NCBI GenBank assembly: GCA_022824465.1
Contig: JAJDZV010000012.1
Location: 1 to 38,345, forward strand
Origin: Anaerolineae bacterium
Lineage (GTDB): Bacteria; Chloroflexota; Anaerolineae; Aggregatilineales; Phototrophicaceae
Length of the DNA: 38,345 nt
Reading direction: 5' to 3'
This document shows positions 16,409 to 24,786 of the stretch, one piece after another (the stretch's first letter is position 1; every line of letters starts with the position of its first letter). Position numbers and translations under genes: made by a program. Below the pieces are notes generated by a model. That model worked only from the letters and a program-made list of their open reading frames with translations, searched no databases and was not told the DNA's origin.

Positions 16409-17557
16409 CTACATATCCCCCATCATCAAATCATCCATGCTCATGCCAGCCGTCGACATATCGGCGCAAGCCGTGCCAACCGCCGCCATCATGTCCTCGC
16501 TGGTGAATACCGTCTGCACCTCAATGTCGCCATTGACCACAGCCGCTTCCGCCGCCTCGACCATCGCCTTGATCTCATCCGAGGTCGCCGCGTCATAGAA
16601 CTCATTCTTCGCGATGCCAACGCCGCCTTCCGGTATGCCCAGGCTCTCCGACGATCCATAGGGCAGCGTGCCCTCAAGGTGCAGCGTCACCGCGCGGAAG
16701 ATCGAGTTGTCCACATTCTTCAGCATCGATGTCAATATGCGCTCGGCTTGATCGGGATCGGTCTCCGCCACAATCACCGCCTGGTCAGAGTCGACGCCGA
16801 TGGCGAAGCGGCTCTGCTCCTGCGCGGCTTCAAAGACGCCAACACCGGAGCCGCCTGCGATCTGGAAGACGATATCCGCGCCCTGCTCATACATCGCCAG
16901 CGTGATCTCCTTGGCGCGCGCCGGGTCATTCCAATTGCCCGCATATTGCACGATGCTCTGCGTCTCCGGGTTCACCAGGCAAGCGCCCTGCTCATAACCG
17001 ACGATGAAGTCGTCAATGACCGGAATCTGCTGTCCGCCGACCGCGCCGATGATCGCCGCGTCGTTCGTGCCCTCCATCATGCTGGTCGTGATCGCCGCTG
17101 CATACACGCCCGCCAGGAAGCTGCCCTGGTTCTGCGCATAGGTCATCGAATAGACGTTCGCGCAGCCCTCCACGCAAACATCCGCATTGTCATAGGGCAT
17201 CGGCGCGTCATAGAACATGAAGTGCTTGTCCGGATAACGGTGCGCGTTCGCCGCCATGAAATCGATCATCTGGAAGGTGCCCGCGATCAAAATATCATAG
17301 GTATCGGATTGAGACATCACATCCAGCAAACCCGATTCCCAGTTCGCCGGGTCAATGCCCAACTCCACCGTGTCAATCTCAATGTCGTATTCATCAGCGA
17401 TCGCTTCCATGCCCCGCTCAGCGCTGTCGAAGAACGACTTGTCGCCCAGCACGCCATTCACCACTGACACGACTCTGAGCGGCTCGTCCTGCGCCACCGC
17501 CGGAAACGCCAACGTAAAGATCATCACAACCGCAAGTACAAATCCTAGCTTCTTCAT
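16409..17557 (-). CDS. BmpA-family substrate-binding protein of a nucleoside-type ABC importer
   Basis: 382 residues. The first 22 (MKKLGFVLAVVMIFTLAFPA...) form a signal peptide with an Ala-x-Ala cleavage site (AVAQD) and no lipobox Cys, so the protein is secreted or held by other means. The mature part has the basic-membrane-protein pattern: VVNGVLGDKSFFDSAERG, YDILIAGTFQMIDFM, FLAGVYAA and GVDSDQA. BmpA/PnrA-type proteins bind purine nucleosides and feed the two-ATPase/two-permease importer encoded downstream. GGAGGCGATAA stands ahead of the ATG. The last 20 residues are Met/Asp-rich (MSMDDLMMGDM). Confidence 0.93.
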   Translation of the reverse strand: MKKLGFVLAVVMIFTLAFPAVAQDEPLRVVSVVNGVLGDKSFFDSAERGMEAIADEYDIEIDTVELGIDPANWESGLLDVMSQSDTYDILIAGTFQMIDFMAANAHRYPDKHFMFYDAPMPYDNADVCVEGCANVYSMTYAQNQGSFLAGVYAAAITTSMMEGTNDAAIIGAVGGQQIPVIDDFIVGYEQGACLVNPETQSIVQYAGNWNDPARAKEITLAMYEQGADIVFQIAGGSGVGVFEAAQEQSRFAIGVDSDQAVIVAETDPDQAERILTSMLKNVDNSIFRAVTLHLEGTLPYGSSESLGIPEGGVGIAKNEFYDAATSDEIKAMVEAAEAAVVNGDIEVQTVFTSEDMMAAVGTACADMSTAGMSMDDLMMGDM

Positions 17558-17609
17558 TTATCGCCTCCATCGAGATTTGGCTTGAATCAGACTCATTTCT
17601 GATGCCGCT

Positions 17610-17638
17610 AGTATAACCACGCGAGCGCAAATCGGCAA
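17610..17638 (-). promoter_or_regulatory. Putative sigma-70 promoter for the transporter operon
   Basis: On the minus strand TTGCCG (17638-17633) and TATACT (17615-17610) are separated by exactly 17 bases. Transcription would start near 17603, giving a leader of about 45 bases before the BmpA ATG at 17557. Neither a riboswitch nor an obvious operator is seen in that leader. Confidence 0.6.
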
Positions 17639-17804
17639 AACTTGCCCGCCCTCAACGCGATTCCCGCACAGGCAAATCACAATCCCGGCATACGCGCCAA
17701 CAATACACCCTGCACATGCGGGCGAGCGAACGGCAATTTCTACGCCCAGCGGTGGCTCGCGCGCTTCTTCCCACCAGCGCGAATTCTGTATAGGCGACAT
17801 TGTA

Positions 17805-17956
17805 GACGCTGTTGAGAATCCTGTTTCACCACCACCCCAAACCCCTCTTCCATAGTGAGGGAGGGGCTTTCACCGCTCGTTTTGGCGTAAGTTAGCTCCC
17901 CTTCGCTCTTGATGTGGGCAAGAGACCGGGGGATGGGAGTGATTTTCAACGGACTC
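17805..17956. mobile_element. MITE-like inverted-repeat element, copy 1
   Basis: 152 bases bounded by GACGCTGTTGAGAATC on the left and GATTTTCAACGGACTC on the right. The right end, reversed, is GAGTCCGTTGAAAATC, so the ends form an imperfect 16-bp terminal inverted repeat. The interior shares long identical stretches with 33905-34055, including CCACCCCAAACCCCTCTTCC and GGCTTTCACCGCTCGTTTTG. It has no ORF of its own. The inner arms (CCCCTCTTCC, CCGGGGGATGGG) belong to the class B hairpin family. It lies between two divergent genes. Confidence 0.7.
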
Positions 17957-18040
17957 TTGTATGTCGCCCGCCGAACAACGCTTCATTCCTCAACCGGCGC
18001 TTCACAGAATCGCCCTAATTGCATTATTCTGTCTCGGCGC

Positions 18041-19939
18041 TTAACTCCCCAAACTCCCCAACGCCAATCGCCATGCCGCCGCAGTCTCCCCCGTCCCCAG
18101 CGCCACATCCAGCTCCGGGCCCGCCGGAAACACATACCAGTCAATCTCCAGCCATAATTCCGCCGCTCCAGCCGCGTCCGCCGGAATCTCCAACAGATAG
18201 TCATCGCGGTAATCCACATCCAACGCCATCCAGGGATGCGGCATCGTGCCCCAGCCGGGCCAAGTCTCGAAACTGTTTATCACGTTCCCCTCTCCATCCA
18301 ACAAGCTCAGCACAAGCGCATAAGCCAGCGGCGAATGATCCCGCGACCGCCAATACAAACTGACCGGGATCCGCTCGCCGGCAACCCATTCGCGCCTCGC
18401 CGGCAGCTCATAACCGCTCAGCCGAATATCGCCCCACTGCGCATCCGCTGCCGTCGCCGTCGCCGGCAGCCGCTCGACCTTCGGCGGATGATCATAATTC
18501 GGGAGTATGTACACAAACGGCGCCGCCACGCTGAAAACCAGGAGCGGCAACGTCACCAGCCAGGCGGGTATCCGCAACGCCCTCAAACCCAGAGCCAGCA
18601 AGACACTCGCCGACGTGATATACGGGAAAAGCAGCCGCCCCGTGCTCGCCCAGGTTTGCATACTCCACCACATCAGCATCCCCGCCCCCAACGCCAGCAT
18701 CAGAACAAGAAAACCGACAGCTGTTATCAGAGTTCTCGATTGTGAAGTAGCTGGCGTCAAGGCTGCGACAGCCCCGCCGAAGCTTGTCAAAATCCTCCTA
18801 TACCCCTGTGCTGAATAAAGCCCCTCCCTCATTTTGGGGGAGGGGTTTGGAGTGGGGGAGAAATCCCCCCGTATGCCCTTCGCCAAAAAGACGACCAAAC
18901 CGCCCGCGCCCGCCAAGCTCAGCCCGTCCATCACCCGATAGAAGGCATCATGCGCCACGATATTAAAAGCGCCAAAGACCGCCCAATAACTGACGCGCAA
19001 GCCCTCGAATTCCTCCGCCATAAGCCGCCCAAGCGTGATCGAGCGCCGCCCAAAATTGTCCAGCATGGTCGCCGTGCCCAGCAGCTCGCCATAAAGCGTC
19101 AAATTCCGCAGATACCACCAACCAGCCACGACCAGCGTCAAGCCGACGGTCGCGCCGCAAAAGATCAGGCAGCCGCGCCGGTCGCCGCCGCGAACAAGCA
19201 GCCAAACCGCCGCCAATCCCGCCCCCGCCCCGACCGCCAAGCCGCTCAGCTTGGTCAAGGCGCCCAGCGCGATCAGCAGCGCAAGCAACAAACTGCGCCG
19301 CGTCCCGAAGCCATCGCGCAGCATGACCAGCGTCCGCCAGGCGATCAGCGCCGCCAGCATATTGATCAAAGTGTCATTGCTCACCGACGCGCTGATGAAA
19401 AGAAACTGTGGATTGAATGCCGTCAGCGCCCCCGCCAGCAGCGCCACGCCGCGCCTGTCCGGCAGGACCGTCCGCGCCGATTGCACCACCGCGTAGACCG
19501 TCGCCGCCCCCATACCCAAGCCCAGCAGCCGCATCACATACAGCGCCAACGACGACCCGCTCAGATCCGGCGGATAGGCCTGCCTGTAAATCACCAGATT
19601 CTTGTTGCCCAACAGCAAGGGATCGCCAACCACGACGAAGGGGCTGGGCAAATAACGCGCCTCGAAATCCGATGTGTCGAAGGCATTCCAGACCGCCGCC
19701 ATCAAGAGGTAATACAGCGGCGGCTGGCTCGCCTCCTGGCCATACAGCTGCCCATGATCCGCCGACTGCAATGGCAGCTCGCCCCGCTCGGCGATCCACT
19801 TGACCATGCCCACATGCTGAACCGTATCCGATGCCTCAAAGTTCGGCGCCGCGTGCCAATACAGCAAGCCGACCACCATGAACGCGACTGGCAAGAGCCG
19901 CTGCCAAGGCGCCCGTTCATAAACGCGTGTCAGATTCAA
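18041..19939 (-). CDS. Multi-pass membrane glycosyltransferase-like protein (GT39/DUF2142-type) with in-frame repeat insertion
   Basis: 632 residues. The N-terminal 470 hold about ten hydrophobic segments with an early acidic loop, EASDTVQHVGMVKWI, and QPPLYYLLMAAV, the pattern of dolichol/undecaprenyl-phosphate-sugar-dependent transferases. The last 130 are a soluble beta-rich domain (GDIRLSGYELP, PVSLYWRSRDHSPLAY, GYxLxxx-type strands). No ATG fits the first frame; a TTG at 19939 is used, and an internal ATG in the first hydrophobic segment is the alternative. Residues about 360-374 (SPTPNPSPKMREG) are translated from a class B intergenic repeat in the same frame. That segment lies in a loop between hydrophobic helices, so the protein may still work. 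Confidence 0.8.
   Translation of the reverse strand: MNLTRVYERAPWQRLLPVAFMVVGLLYWHAAPNFEASDTVQHVGMVKWIAERGELPLQSADHGQLYGQEASQPPLYYLLMAAVWNAFDTSDFEARYLPSPFVVVGDPLLLGNKNLVIYRQAYPPDLSGSSLALYVMRLLGLGMGAATVYAVVQSARTVLPDRRGVALLAGALTAFNPQFLFISASVSNDTLINMLAALIAWRTLVMLRDGFGTRRSLLLALLIALGALTKLSGLAVGAGAGLAAVWLLVRGGDRRGCLIFCGATVGLTLVVAGWWYLRNLTLYGELLGTATMLDNFGRRSITLGRLMAEEFEGLRVSYWAVFGAFNIVAHDAFYRVMDGLSLAGAGGLVVFLAKGIRGDFSPTPNPSPKMREGLYSAQGYRRILTSFGGAVAALTPATSQSRTLITAVGFLVLMLALGAGMLMWWSMQTWASTGRLLFPYITSASVLLALGLRALRIPAWLVTLPLLVFSVAAPFVYILPNYDHPPKVERLPATATAADAQWGDIRLSGYELPARREWVAGERIPVSLYWRSRDHSPLAYALVLSLLDGEGNVINSFETWPGWGTMPHPWMALDVDYRDDYLLEIPADAAGAAELWLEIDWYVFPAGPELDVALGTGETAAAWRLALGSLGS
18820..18862. 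repeat. Class B repeat inserted inside a coding sequence
   Basis: CCCCTCCCTCATTTTGGGGG, then AGGGGTTTGGAGTGGGGGAG: the class B arrangement, here inside the glycosyltransferase-like gene. The minus-strand reading has no stop and yields a Pro/Asn/Ser-rich peptide with no resemblance to its membrane surroundings. Confidence 0.75.
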
Positions 19940-19988
19940 GCGTGGATTCTGAATAATAAATGCAGGCAGCAGTGTGGCAATGTCTTGA

Positions 19989-20264
19989 CTACGATCCGCT
20001 TGCCGCTTCCTGGTTTTCTCGCCGCCGATACCTGCCGGTAAGCATCGCGGTCAAGTCAATGCCTTCATCCAACTCATCCCAATAAATGTTCAGCCCAAAC
20101 AACTCGTAGTTCTTCCTCTGGGAATCCGTCGCCTTCTCCAAGCGAGGATAAAACCTCAATGGAATGCTGATTTCTCGCCCGTCCGCCAAGGAAGCCTGAG
20201 CATGCTTCTTCGTGAACTTGACTTTCTTCGCAGCGCAACGCACTGGATTCACCAGCGGCATCAT
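19989..20264 (-). CDS. DUF2442 domain protein
   Basis: 91 residues from the ATG at 20264 (MMPLVNPVRCAAKKVKF). A longer frame reaches 20414 but would overlap the partner gene. The small beta-rich core has LADGREISIPLRFYPRLEKAT, followed by NYELFGLNIYWDELDEGIDLTAML. This W-x-x-LDEGIDL ending is the hallmark of DUF2442. These proteins are usually encoded directly after a DUF4160 protein, as here (31-base gap). The pair is often proposed to be a toxin-antitoxin-like unit, without clear proof. The tail is charged (RYRRRENQEAASGS). Confidence 0.85.
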   Translation of the reverse strand: MMPLVNPVRCAAKKVKFTKKHAQASLADGREISIPLRFYPRLEKATDSQRKNYELFGLNIYWDELDEGIDLTAMLTGRYRRRENQEAASGS

Positions 20265-20295
20265 ATCCGTCTTATGTCCTCCGCTAAAAGTGCCC

Positions 20296-20544
20296 CTAAA
20301 CGCCGGGGACACCGTGATACTCGACCCGCTTCTCGAGCAGCTTGTCCCTGTGCTTTCTGACCCGTTTCCTTGTCCGCCGCAAGTCCGCCTTGGTAAATCC
20401 GTTGTTCTCACCAAATTCTACCGGATCCAAGAAGATTCTAATGCGCATTCGGTCTTTCGTCACATGGACATGCGGCGGTTCATGGTCGTCAGGAAATACC
20501 GCTACATTGTATCCGTGCTTTTGCTTGTAGAGCAGTTTAACCAA
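20296..20544 (-). CDS. DUF4160 domain protein
   Basis: 82 residues. DDHEPPHVHVTKDRMRIRIFL contains the PPHVHV signature of DUF4160, and the C-terminal helix carries charged repeats (RRTRKRVRKHRDKLLEKR). The only in-frame start before an upstream stop is TTG at 20544, with AGGACGGG ahead. It is first of the pair with the DUF2442 gene. The unit stands alone, between a glycosyltransferase-like gene on the same strand and a divergent nucleoside hydrolase, in keeping with a small mobile two-gene module. Confidence 0.85.
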   Translation of the reverse strand: MVKLLYKQKHGYNVAVFPDDHEPPHVHVTKDRMRIRIFLDPVEFGENNGFTKADLRRTRKRVRKHRDKLLEKRVEYHGVPGV

Positions 20545-20739
20545 TTTGCCCGTCCTGCTTCAGCGATACTATACACCGAATAGGGGCGGAAATGCATAGG
20601 AAGTCATTTTGAATCTCGAATCAACCTATTCGCAATCGTCTGCGCGACGGGGCTGCGTCGCCGCGGCAAGTCTTTGTGCCCTACTCCGCTTTATGGGTAA
20701 ACTACGCGCAACGTTCACTTCATACGAAAGCCCCTCGCC

Positions 20740-21678
20740 ATGAAACTCATCATCGACACCGACGCCGGCGTCGACGACGCCCAAGCCATCATGCTCGCCC
20801 TCGCTGACCCCGCCGTCGATGTCCTCGCCATCACCACCCTCACCGGCAACGTCCACATCCGCCAGGTCAACCCCAACGTCCTCACCATCCTCGAAATCCT
20901 GAACCGCGACATCCCCGTCTACGCCGGCATTGACCGTCCGCTCATCCAACCCTGGGAAGACGCCGCCGAATTCCATGGCGGCGACGGCTTGGGCAACTTC
21001 CATGACCGCCCCGCCCTCACCCGCCAAATCGAAGACGAACACGCCGTCCTCGCCCTCTTGCGCCTCTCCCGCCAATACGCCGGCGAAATCACCCTCATCG
21101 CCCTCGGACCCTTGACCAATATCGCCGCCGCCATCCGCCTCGATCCCGACTTTCCCGCACGCGTCCAACAGTTCGTCTTCATGGGCGGGACCATCGCCGC
21201 CCGGGGCAATACGCCCATCGTCACCGCCGAATACAATATCTACACCGACCCCGAAGCCGCCGCCATCACCCTCGACGCCTTCGCCGACTCCACCATGCTC
21301 AGTTGGGAGACCACCCTCGCCCACGGCTTCCCCTGGGACCAGTTCAACGCGCTCTGCGCAATCGACACCGTCAGCGGACGCTTCTTCAAACGGATCTCGC
21401 AGGAAACCGCCCACCGCTTGCAAGACACCTTCGCCCGCCCCGCCTACCTGCTGCCCGACCCCCTCGCCATGGCCATCACCCTGCAACCCGCCCTCATCCA
21501 GCAAAGCGCCAAATACCACGTCAGCGTCGAACTCAACGGCGCCCGCACACGCGGCCAAACCGTCATCGATTACATCGGCGACTTCATCAACGGCGCAACG
21601 CCAAACTGCAATATCATCCAAGGCCTGGACACAAACGGCGTCTACGAACTCTTCACCGCCGCCCTCTCCCAAAGCTAA
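20740..21678 (+). CDS. Nucleoside hydrolase (IunH family), second copy
   Basis: 312 residues. DTDAGVDDAQA (from residue 6) replaces the usual DTDPGVDD by one residue; the metal-binding Asps are kept. GPLTNIAAAIRL, FMGGTIAARGNT and EYNIYTDPEAA follow. The ribose-contacting HD pair near the C-terminus reads LLPDPLAMAI here, so His is Pro but Asp remains. It is clearly a paralogue of the enzyme at 3529 and not a recent duplicate: the sequences differ widely. The lost Pro and His suggest a different nucleoside or leaving-group preference. It lies just upstream of a peptidase gene, not in the salvage operon. Confidence 0.9.
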   Translation: MKLIIDTDAGVDDAQAIMLALADPAVDVLAITTLTGNVHIRQVNPNVLTILEILNRDIPVYAGIDRPLIQPWEDAAEFHGGDGLGNFHDRPALTRQIEDEHAVLALLRLSRQYAGEITLIALGPLTNIAAAIRLDPDFPARVQQFVFMGGTIAARGNTPIVTAEYNIYTDPEAAAITLDAFADSTMLSWETTLAHGFPWDQFNALCAIDTVSGRFFKRISQETAHRLQDTFARPAYLLPDPLAMAITLQPALIQQSAKYHVSVELNGARTRGQTVIDYIGDFINGATPNCNIIQGLDTNGVYELFTAALSQS

Positions 21679-21774
21679 ATGCCACGCCGGTGCAATCTCT
21701 GCACCCTTTGTAATCCCAAGAAAGAAATGAGAATGCTTGACCTTCAACGCGAACTCCAGACTTATCGAAACGTT

Positions 21775-21803
21775 GTACGGGCGAGCCGGTGGCTCGTCCC
21801 TCA
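21775..21803. repeat. REP palindrome, class A
   Basis: TACGGGCGAGCCGGTGGCTCGTCC is an intact palindrome in the 181-base gap between the nucleoside hydrolase and the peptidase. An open frame to 21737 passes through it as YGRAGGSS, so the peptidase start is placed downstream. Confidence 0.75.
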
Positions 21804-21859
21804 TTGTCTTGCGAGAGCCGAGTTGTGCATGTAGAGCAGCCGCGGTTACAATCCCCCGG

Positions 21860-22954
21860 ATGACCATGAAACCTCAACTCGAAGACCTCCTCGCCCACAT
21901 CAGCGCCGACCCCAATTGCGCAACCGACCCCGTCTTCAAACGCATCGCCCGCCTGCTCGACGCCCCCGCCCCCGCCAACAGCTGCGCCCTGCCCGGCGCG
22001 GTCGGAGACGTCATCCGCGCGATCGCCGCCGAGCTAAACCTGCCCTGCGCGCCCATTGGCTCTAGCGGCAACCTCGGCATCACCCTCGGCTATCCCGCCG
22101 CCCCGCTCGACCTGCTGATAACCGCCCACATGGACCGCCCCTGCTTCCGCGTCCGCAGCCTGCCCGACGCGACGCTCTACCCCCTCTGCGCCATCCGCGT
22201 CCCGGGCGATGACTACCGCTGCGACGGCGTCGCCCTGCGCTACATCGATGCCCGCGTCGCCATCGCCGCCAAAGGTCAACTGCGTTTCCGCGCGGCCGGC
22301 ACGGGCTATCGCATCACATTCGACAACCCCAGCGGCGCGCTCCAATCGGGCGATACCATCATGATGCAAAAGCCGCCAAGCCTGCGCGACGGCATGATCA
22401 GCGGCGCCGGACTGGACAACGCCATTGGCGTCCTGCTCTCCCTGCTCGCCGCCCACGCCCTTAGCCGTTACGCCGCCCAAGCCATCAGCGGCAAGCGAAT
22501 CGTCTTCGCCTTCACCGACCAGGAAGAAGGACCGCCAACCGGACTCTTCGGTCAAGGCGCCGCCCGCCTGGCACACGCCCTGCCGCCGCCCCGCCTCGGC
22601 TTCATCAATGTCGACGGCCACAACAGCGACCACGCCACCGCCCACTTCCCCGGCGTCGGCGCCTCCCACGCCTTTGTCTCCGGCGACGGCCGCGGCTCGG
22701 TCGTCCCCATGAACTTCCAGGCGCGGGCGCAATCCCTGGCCGCAAATGTCAATCAATTCCGCCCAGGCGCCGTCCGCCTCAACCATAGCTACGTCTCCCG
22801 CAGCGACGACATGCTGCTCGCCAATTGGTCGCGCCCGCTCGCCCTGACCGGCGTCATCGTCGCAAACGCCCATACCACCGAAGAATCCGCCGCCATCAGC
22901 GACATCATCTCCGCCGCCCACTGGCTCCCCGCCTTCATCGCCGCAACCCTGTAA
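21860..22954 (+). CDS. M42/M28-like metallo-aminopeptidase
   Basis: 364 residues from the ATG at 21860. Metal ligands appear in family order: His90-x-Asp92 (TAHMDRP), Asp186 (GAGLDNAIG), the catalytic Glu222 and ligand Glu223 (TDQEEG), Asp252 (NVDGHNSD) and His338 (NAHTTEES). This is the M20/M28/M42 dinuclear zinc-peptidase core. The insert between residues 105 and 165 is beta-rich, as in M42 (PDZ-like/lid) enzymes. It likely trims peptides in the cytoplasm. The start is chosen after the REP palindrome; the longer frame to 21737 reads the repeat. Confidence 0.82.
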   Translation: MTMKPQLEDLLAHISADPNCATDPVFKRIARLLDAPAPANSCALPGAVGDVIRAIAAELNLPCAPIGSSGNLGITLGYPAAPLDLLITAHMDRPCFRVRSLPDATLYPLCAIRVPGDDYRCDGVALRYIDARVAIAAKGQLRFRAAGTGYRITFDNPSGALQSGDTIMMQKPPSLRDGMISGAGLDNAIGVLLSLLAAHALSRYAAQAISGKRIVFAFTDQEEGPPTGLFGQGAARLAHALPPPRLGFINVDGHNSDHATAHFPGVGASHAFVSGDGRGSVVPMNFQARAQSLAANVNQFRPGAVRLNHSYVSRSDDMLLANWSRPLALTGVIVANAHTTEESAAISDIISAAHWLPAFIAATL

Positions 22955-23057
22955 ACCGCATGCTGCGCCCCTGACGCATTCTCATAAAGGACACCCCCAT
23001 GCCCACGCGCTCCCCAGCAGCCGCAAGCGAGTCCTTCAAAACAACCCCAGCAGGAGC

Positions 23058-23104
23058 GCTCCCCTTCCCTAGCCTGCTGGGGAAGGGGCCGGGGGATGGG
23101 GTAA
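23058..23104. repeat. Class B hairpin repeat
   Basis: CTCCCCTTCCCTAGCCTGCT followed by GGGGAAGGGGCCGGGGGATGGGG: an inverted repeat with the class B right half. It lies between the peptidase and methyltransferase-HNH genes. A read-through frame from 22999 passes through it but has no family similarity there. Confidence 0.7.
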
Positions 23105-23138
23105 AATATGCGTGCGCCGTCTGCCCCACTGGCGAAAA

Positions 23139-23182
23139 AAGCCCCTCCCCTCTTAATGGGGGATTGGGGTTTAGGGTGGGCG
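23139..23182. repeat. Class B hairpin repeat, second in the same gap
   Basis: GCCCCTCCCCTCTTAATGGG followed by GGATTGGGGTTTAGGGTGGG. It is the same family as 18820-18862 and ends 53 bases before the methyltransferase start. Confidence 0.65.
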
Positions 23183-23235
23183 GTGAGCGCCGAATCCCCC
23201 TGTACACTCCCGCCCCCAACCATTACAGTCTCAAC

Positions 23236-24699
23236 ATGCCAGAGCCAAACTTCAGCAACCGCACCGTCTGGGTCGGCGACAACCTGCACGTCATGCGCGG
23301 CATCAACTCCGAGTGCATCGACCTCATCTACCTCGACCCGCCCTTCAACTCCAACCAGGATTACGCCGCGCCCATCGGTTCCATCGCCGCCGGCGCCGCT
23401 TTCAAGGACACCTGGACGCTGTCGGATATTGACGTGCACGAACACGGCGAATTGGCCGACCGCAACCCGGCCGCCTACAGCGTCATCGAGGCGGCCCGCA
23501 ACGCCTCCGGCAAGAGCATGATGAGTTATCTGATTATGATGGCGGTGCGGCTGATTGAGATGGAGCGGATTCTCAAGCCCAGCGGCAGCATCTATTTGCA
23601 TTGCGACGACACCGCCTCGCATTACTTGAAATTACTCATGGACGCGGTTTTTGGTTCGCGGAATTATCGCAATCATATCACCTGGAGGCGTGCTACTTCA
23701 CATAACGACCCTGCACGCTACGGTCGAATTAGCGATCATCTCCTGTACTACGTTAAGTCAGAGTCGGCCACATGGAATGGAGACAACGTTAGGATACCGA
23801 GAACGCAGGAATCGTTGGAGGGGTCTTACAAGAAAGAGGACGAACGCGGGAAGTATAGAAGTGACAATCTCACTGGTCCTAAACACAGCACGAATCCAAT
23901 GGCTGAAAGCGCTACTCCATGGAAAGGTTACGATGTGTTTGGCATGGGTAGAGTCTGGTCAGCGCCAAAAACAGGTAAGTACGCGGAATACATAGAAGAA
24001 CGATTTATTCCAGGTTACCGGTCTATTCAAAGTGTCCACGCCCGCTTAGACGCTCTCGACGCGGCTGGATTGATTTACCATCCAGAACGAGGACAATGGC
24101 CCGGGTTAAAGCGATATGCCGCCGCCGACAGGGGAACGCCACCACAAGACATAGTTTTGAAACCGACCGGATTCACAAACTTTAGCAGCAAGAAGGGGGA
24201 ACGCACCGGGTATCCGACACAAAAGCCATTGGCGCTGCTTGAACGCATTATTGAAGCCTCCTCCAACGAAGGCGACGTCGTCTTCGATCCTTTCTGCGGC
24301 TGCGCGACAACGCTGGTGGCCGCCGACCGCCTGGAGCGGCAGTGGGCCGGCATTGACTTGTCGCCGCTGGCTATAAAGCTGGTCAACGAGCGCATCAGCG
24401 AGGATCGCGGCGCGCTCTGGGGCGGGGCGAATGTGGTCGACAGGCTGCCCAAACGCACCGACCTCGGCGCGCTGCCCAACTACCGCACGCATCGTCATCG
24501 GCTCTACGGCGAGCAGGAGGGCGTCTGCCTCGGCTGCGACACGCATTTTCCTTTCAAGGTCATGGAAGTCGACCACATCCTGCCGAAGTCGCGCGGCGGC
24601 ACGGATCACTTCGACAACCTCCAACTACTCTGCTCGCATTGCAACCGCAGCAAGGGGAATCGGACGATGGCGGAGTGGCGGGCGGCGCAGTCAATGTAG
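23236..24699 (+). CDS. DNA methyltransferase fused to an HNH nuclease domain
   Basis: 487 residues from the ATG at 23236. The N-terminal part has motif IV, DLIYLDPPFNSNQDY (DPPF at 34-37), and later motif I, VVFDPFCGCATTLVAADRL (from 348), a beta-class order. The C-terminal 70 residues have a zinc-HNH layout: Cys431-x2-Cys434, VDHILPKSRGG (Asp446, His447), and LLCSHCNRSKGN (Cys466, Cys469). The stretch between about 150 and 325 is the presumed target-recognition domain. Its DNA (23683-24211) is lower in G+C (27 of 60 bases in the line at 23881) than the motif I part (43 of 60 at 24301). Whether it modifies, cuts or does both is unknown. Confidence 0.85.
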   Translation: MPEPNFSNRTVWVGDNLHVMRGINSECIDLIYLDPPFNSNQDYAAPIGSIAAGAAFKDTWTLSDIDVHEHGELADRNPAAYSVIEAARNASGKSMMSYLIMMAVRLIEMERILKPSGSIYLHCDDTASHYLKLLMDAVFGSRNYRNHITWRRATSHNDPARYGRISDHLLYYVKSESATWNGDNVRIPRTQESLEGSYKKEDERGKYRSDNLTGPKHSTNPMAESATPWKGYDVFGMGRVWSAPKTGKYAEYIEERFIPGYRSIQSVHARLDALDAAGLIYHPERGQWPGLKRYAAADRGTPPQDIVLKPTGFTNFSSKKGERTGYPTQKPLALLERIIEASSNEGDVVFDPFCGCATTLVAADRLERQWAGIDLSPLAIKLVNERISEDRGALWGGANVVDRLPKRTDLGALPNYRTHRHRLYGEQEGVCLGCDTHFPFKVMEVDHILPKSRGGTDHFDNLQLLCSHCNRSKGNRTMAEWRAAQSM

Positions 24700-24737
24700 G
24701 CGCGTCCCATGAATTCGTACTCATAAAGGGACAGATG

Positions 24738-24764
24738 TAGGGGCGAGCCAATGGCTCGCCCGCA
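24738..24764. repeat. REP palindrome, class A, upstream of the RAYT gene
   Basis: TAGGGGCGAGCCAATGGCTC, then GCCCGCA: an intact palindrome with an AAT loop. The ATG inside the palindrome is in frame with the transposase, giving a longer possible start at 24751. The downstream ATG at 24787 is more likely. Confidence 0.85.
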
Positions 24765-24786
24765 ACTCCCAGAACCGACAATCGCA

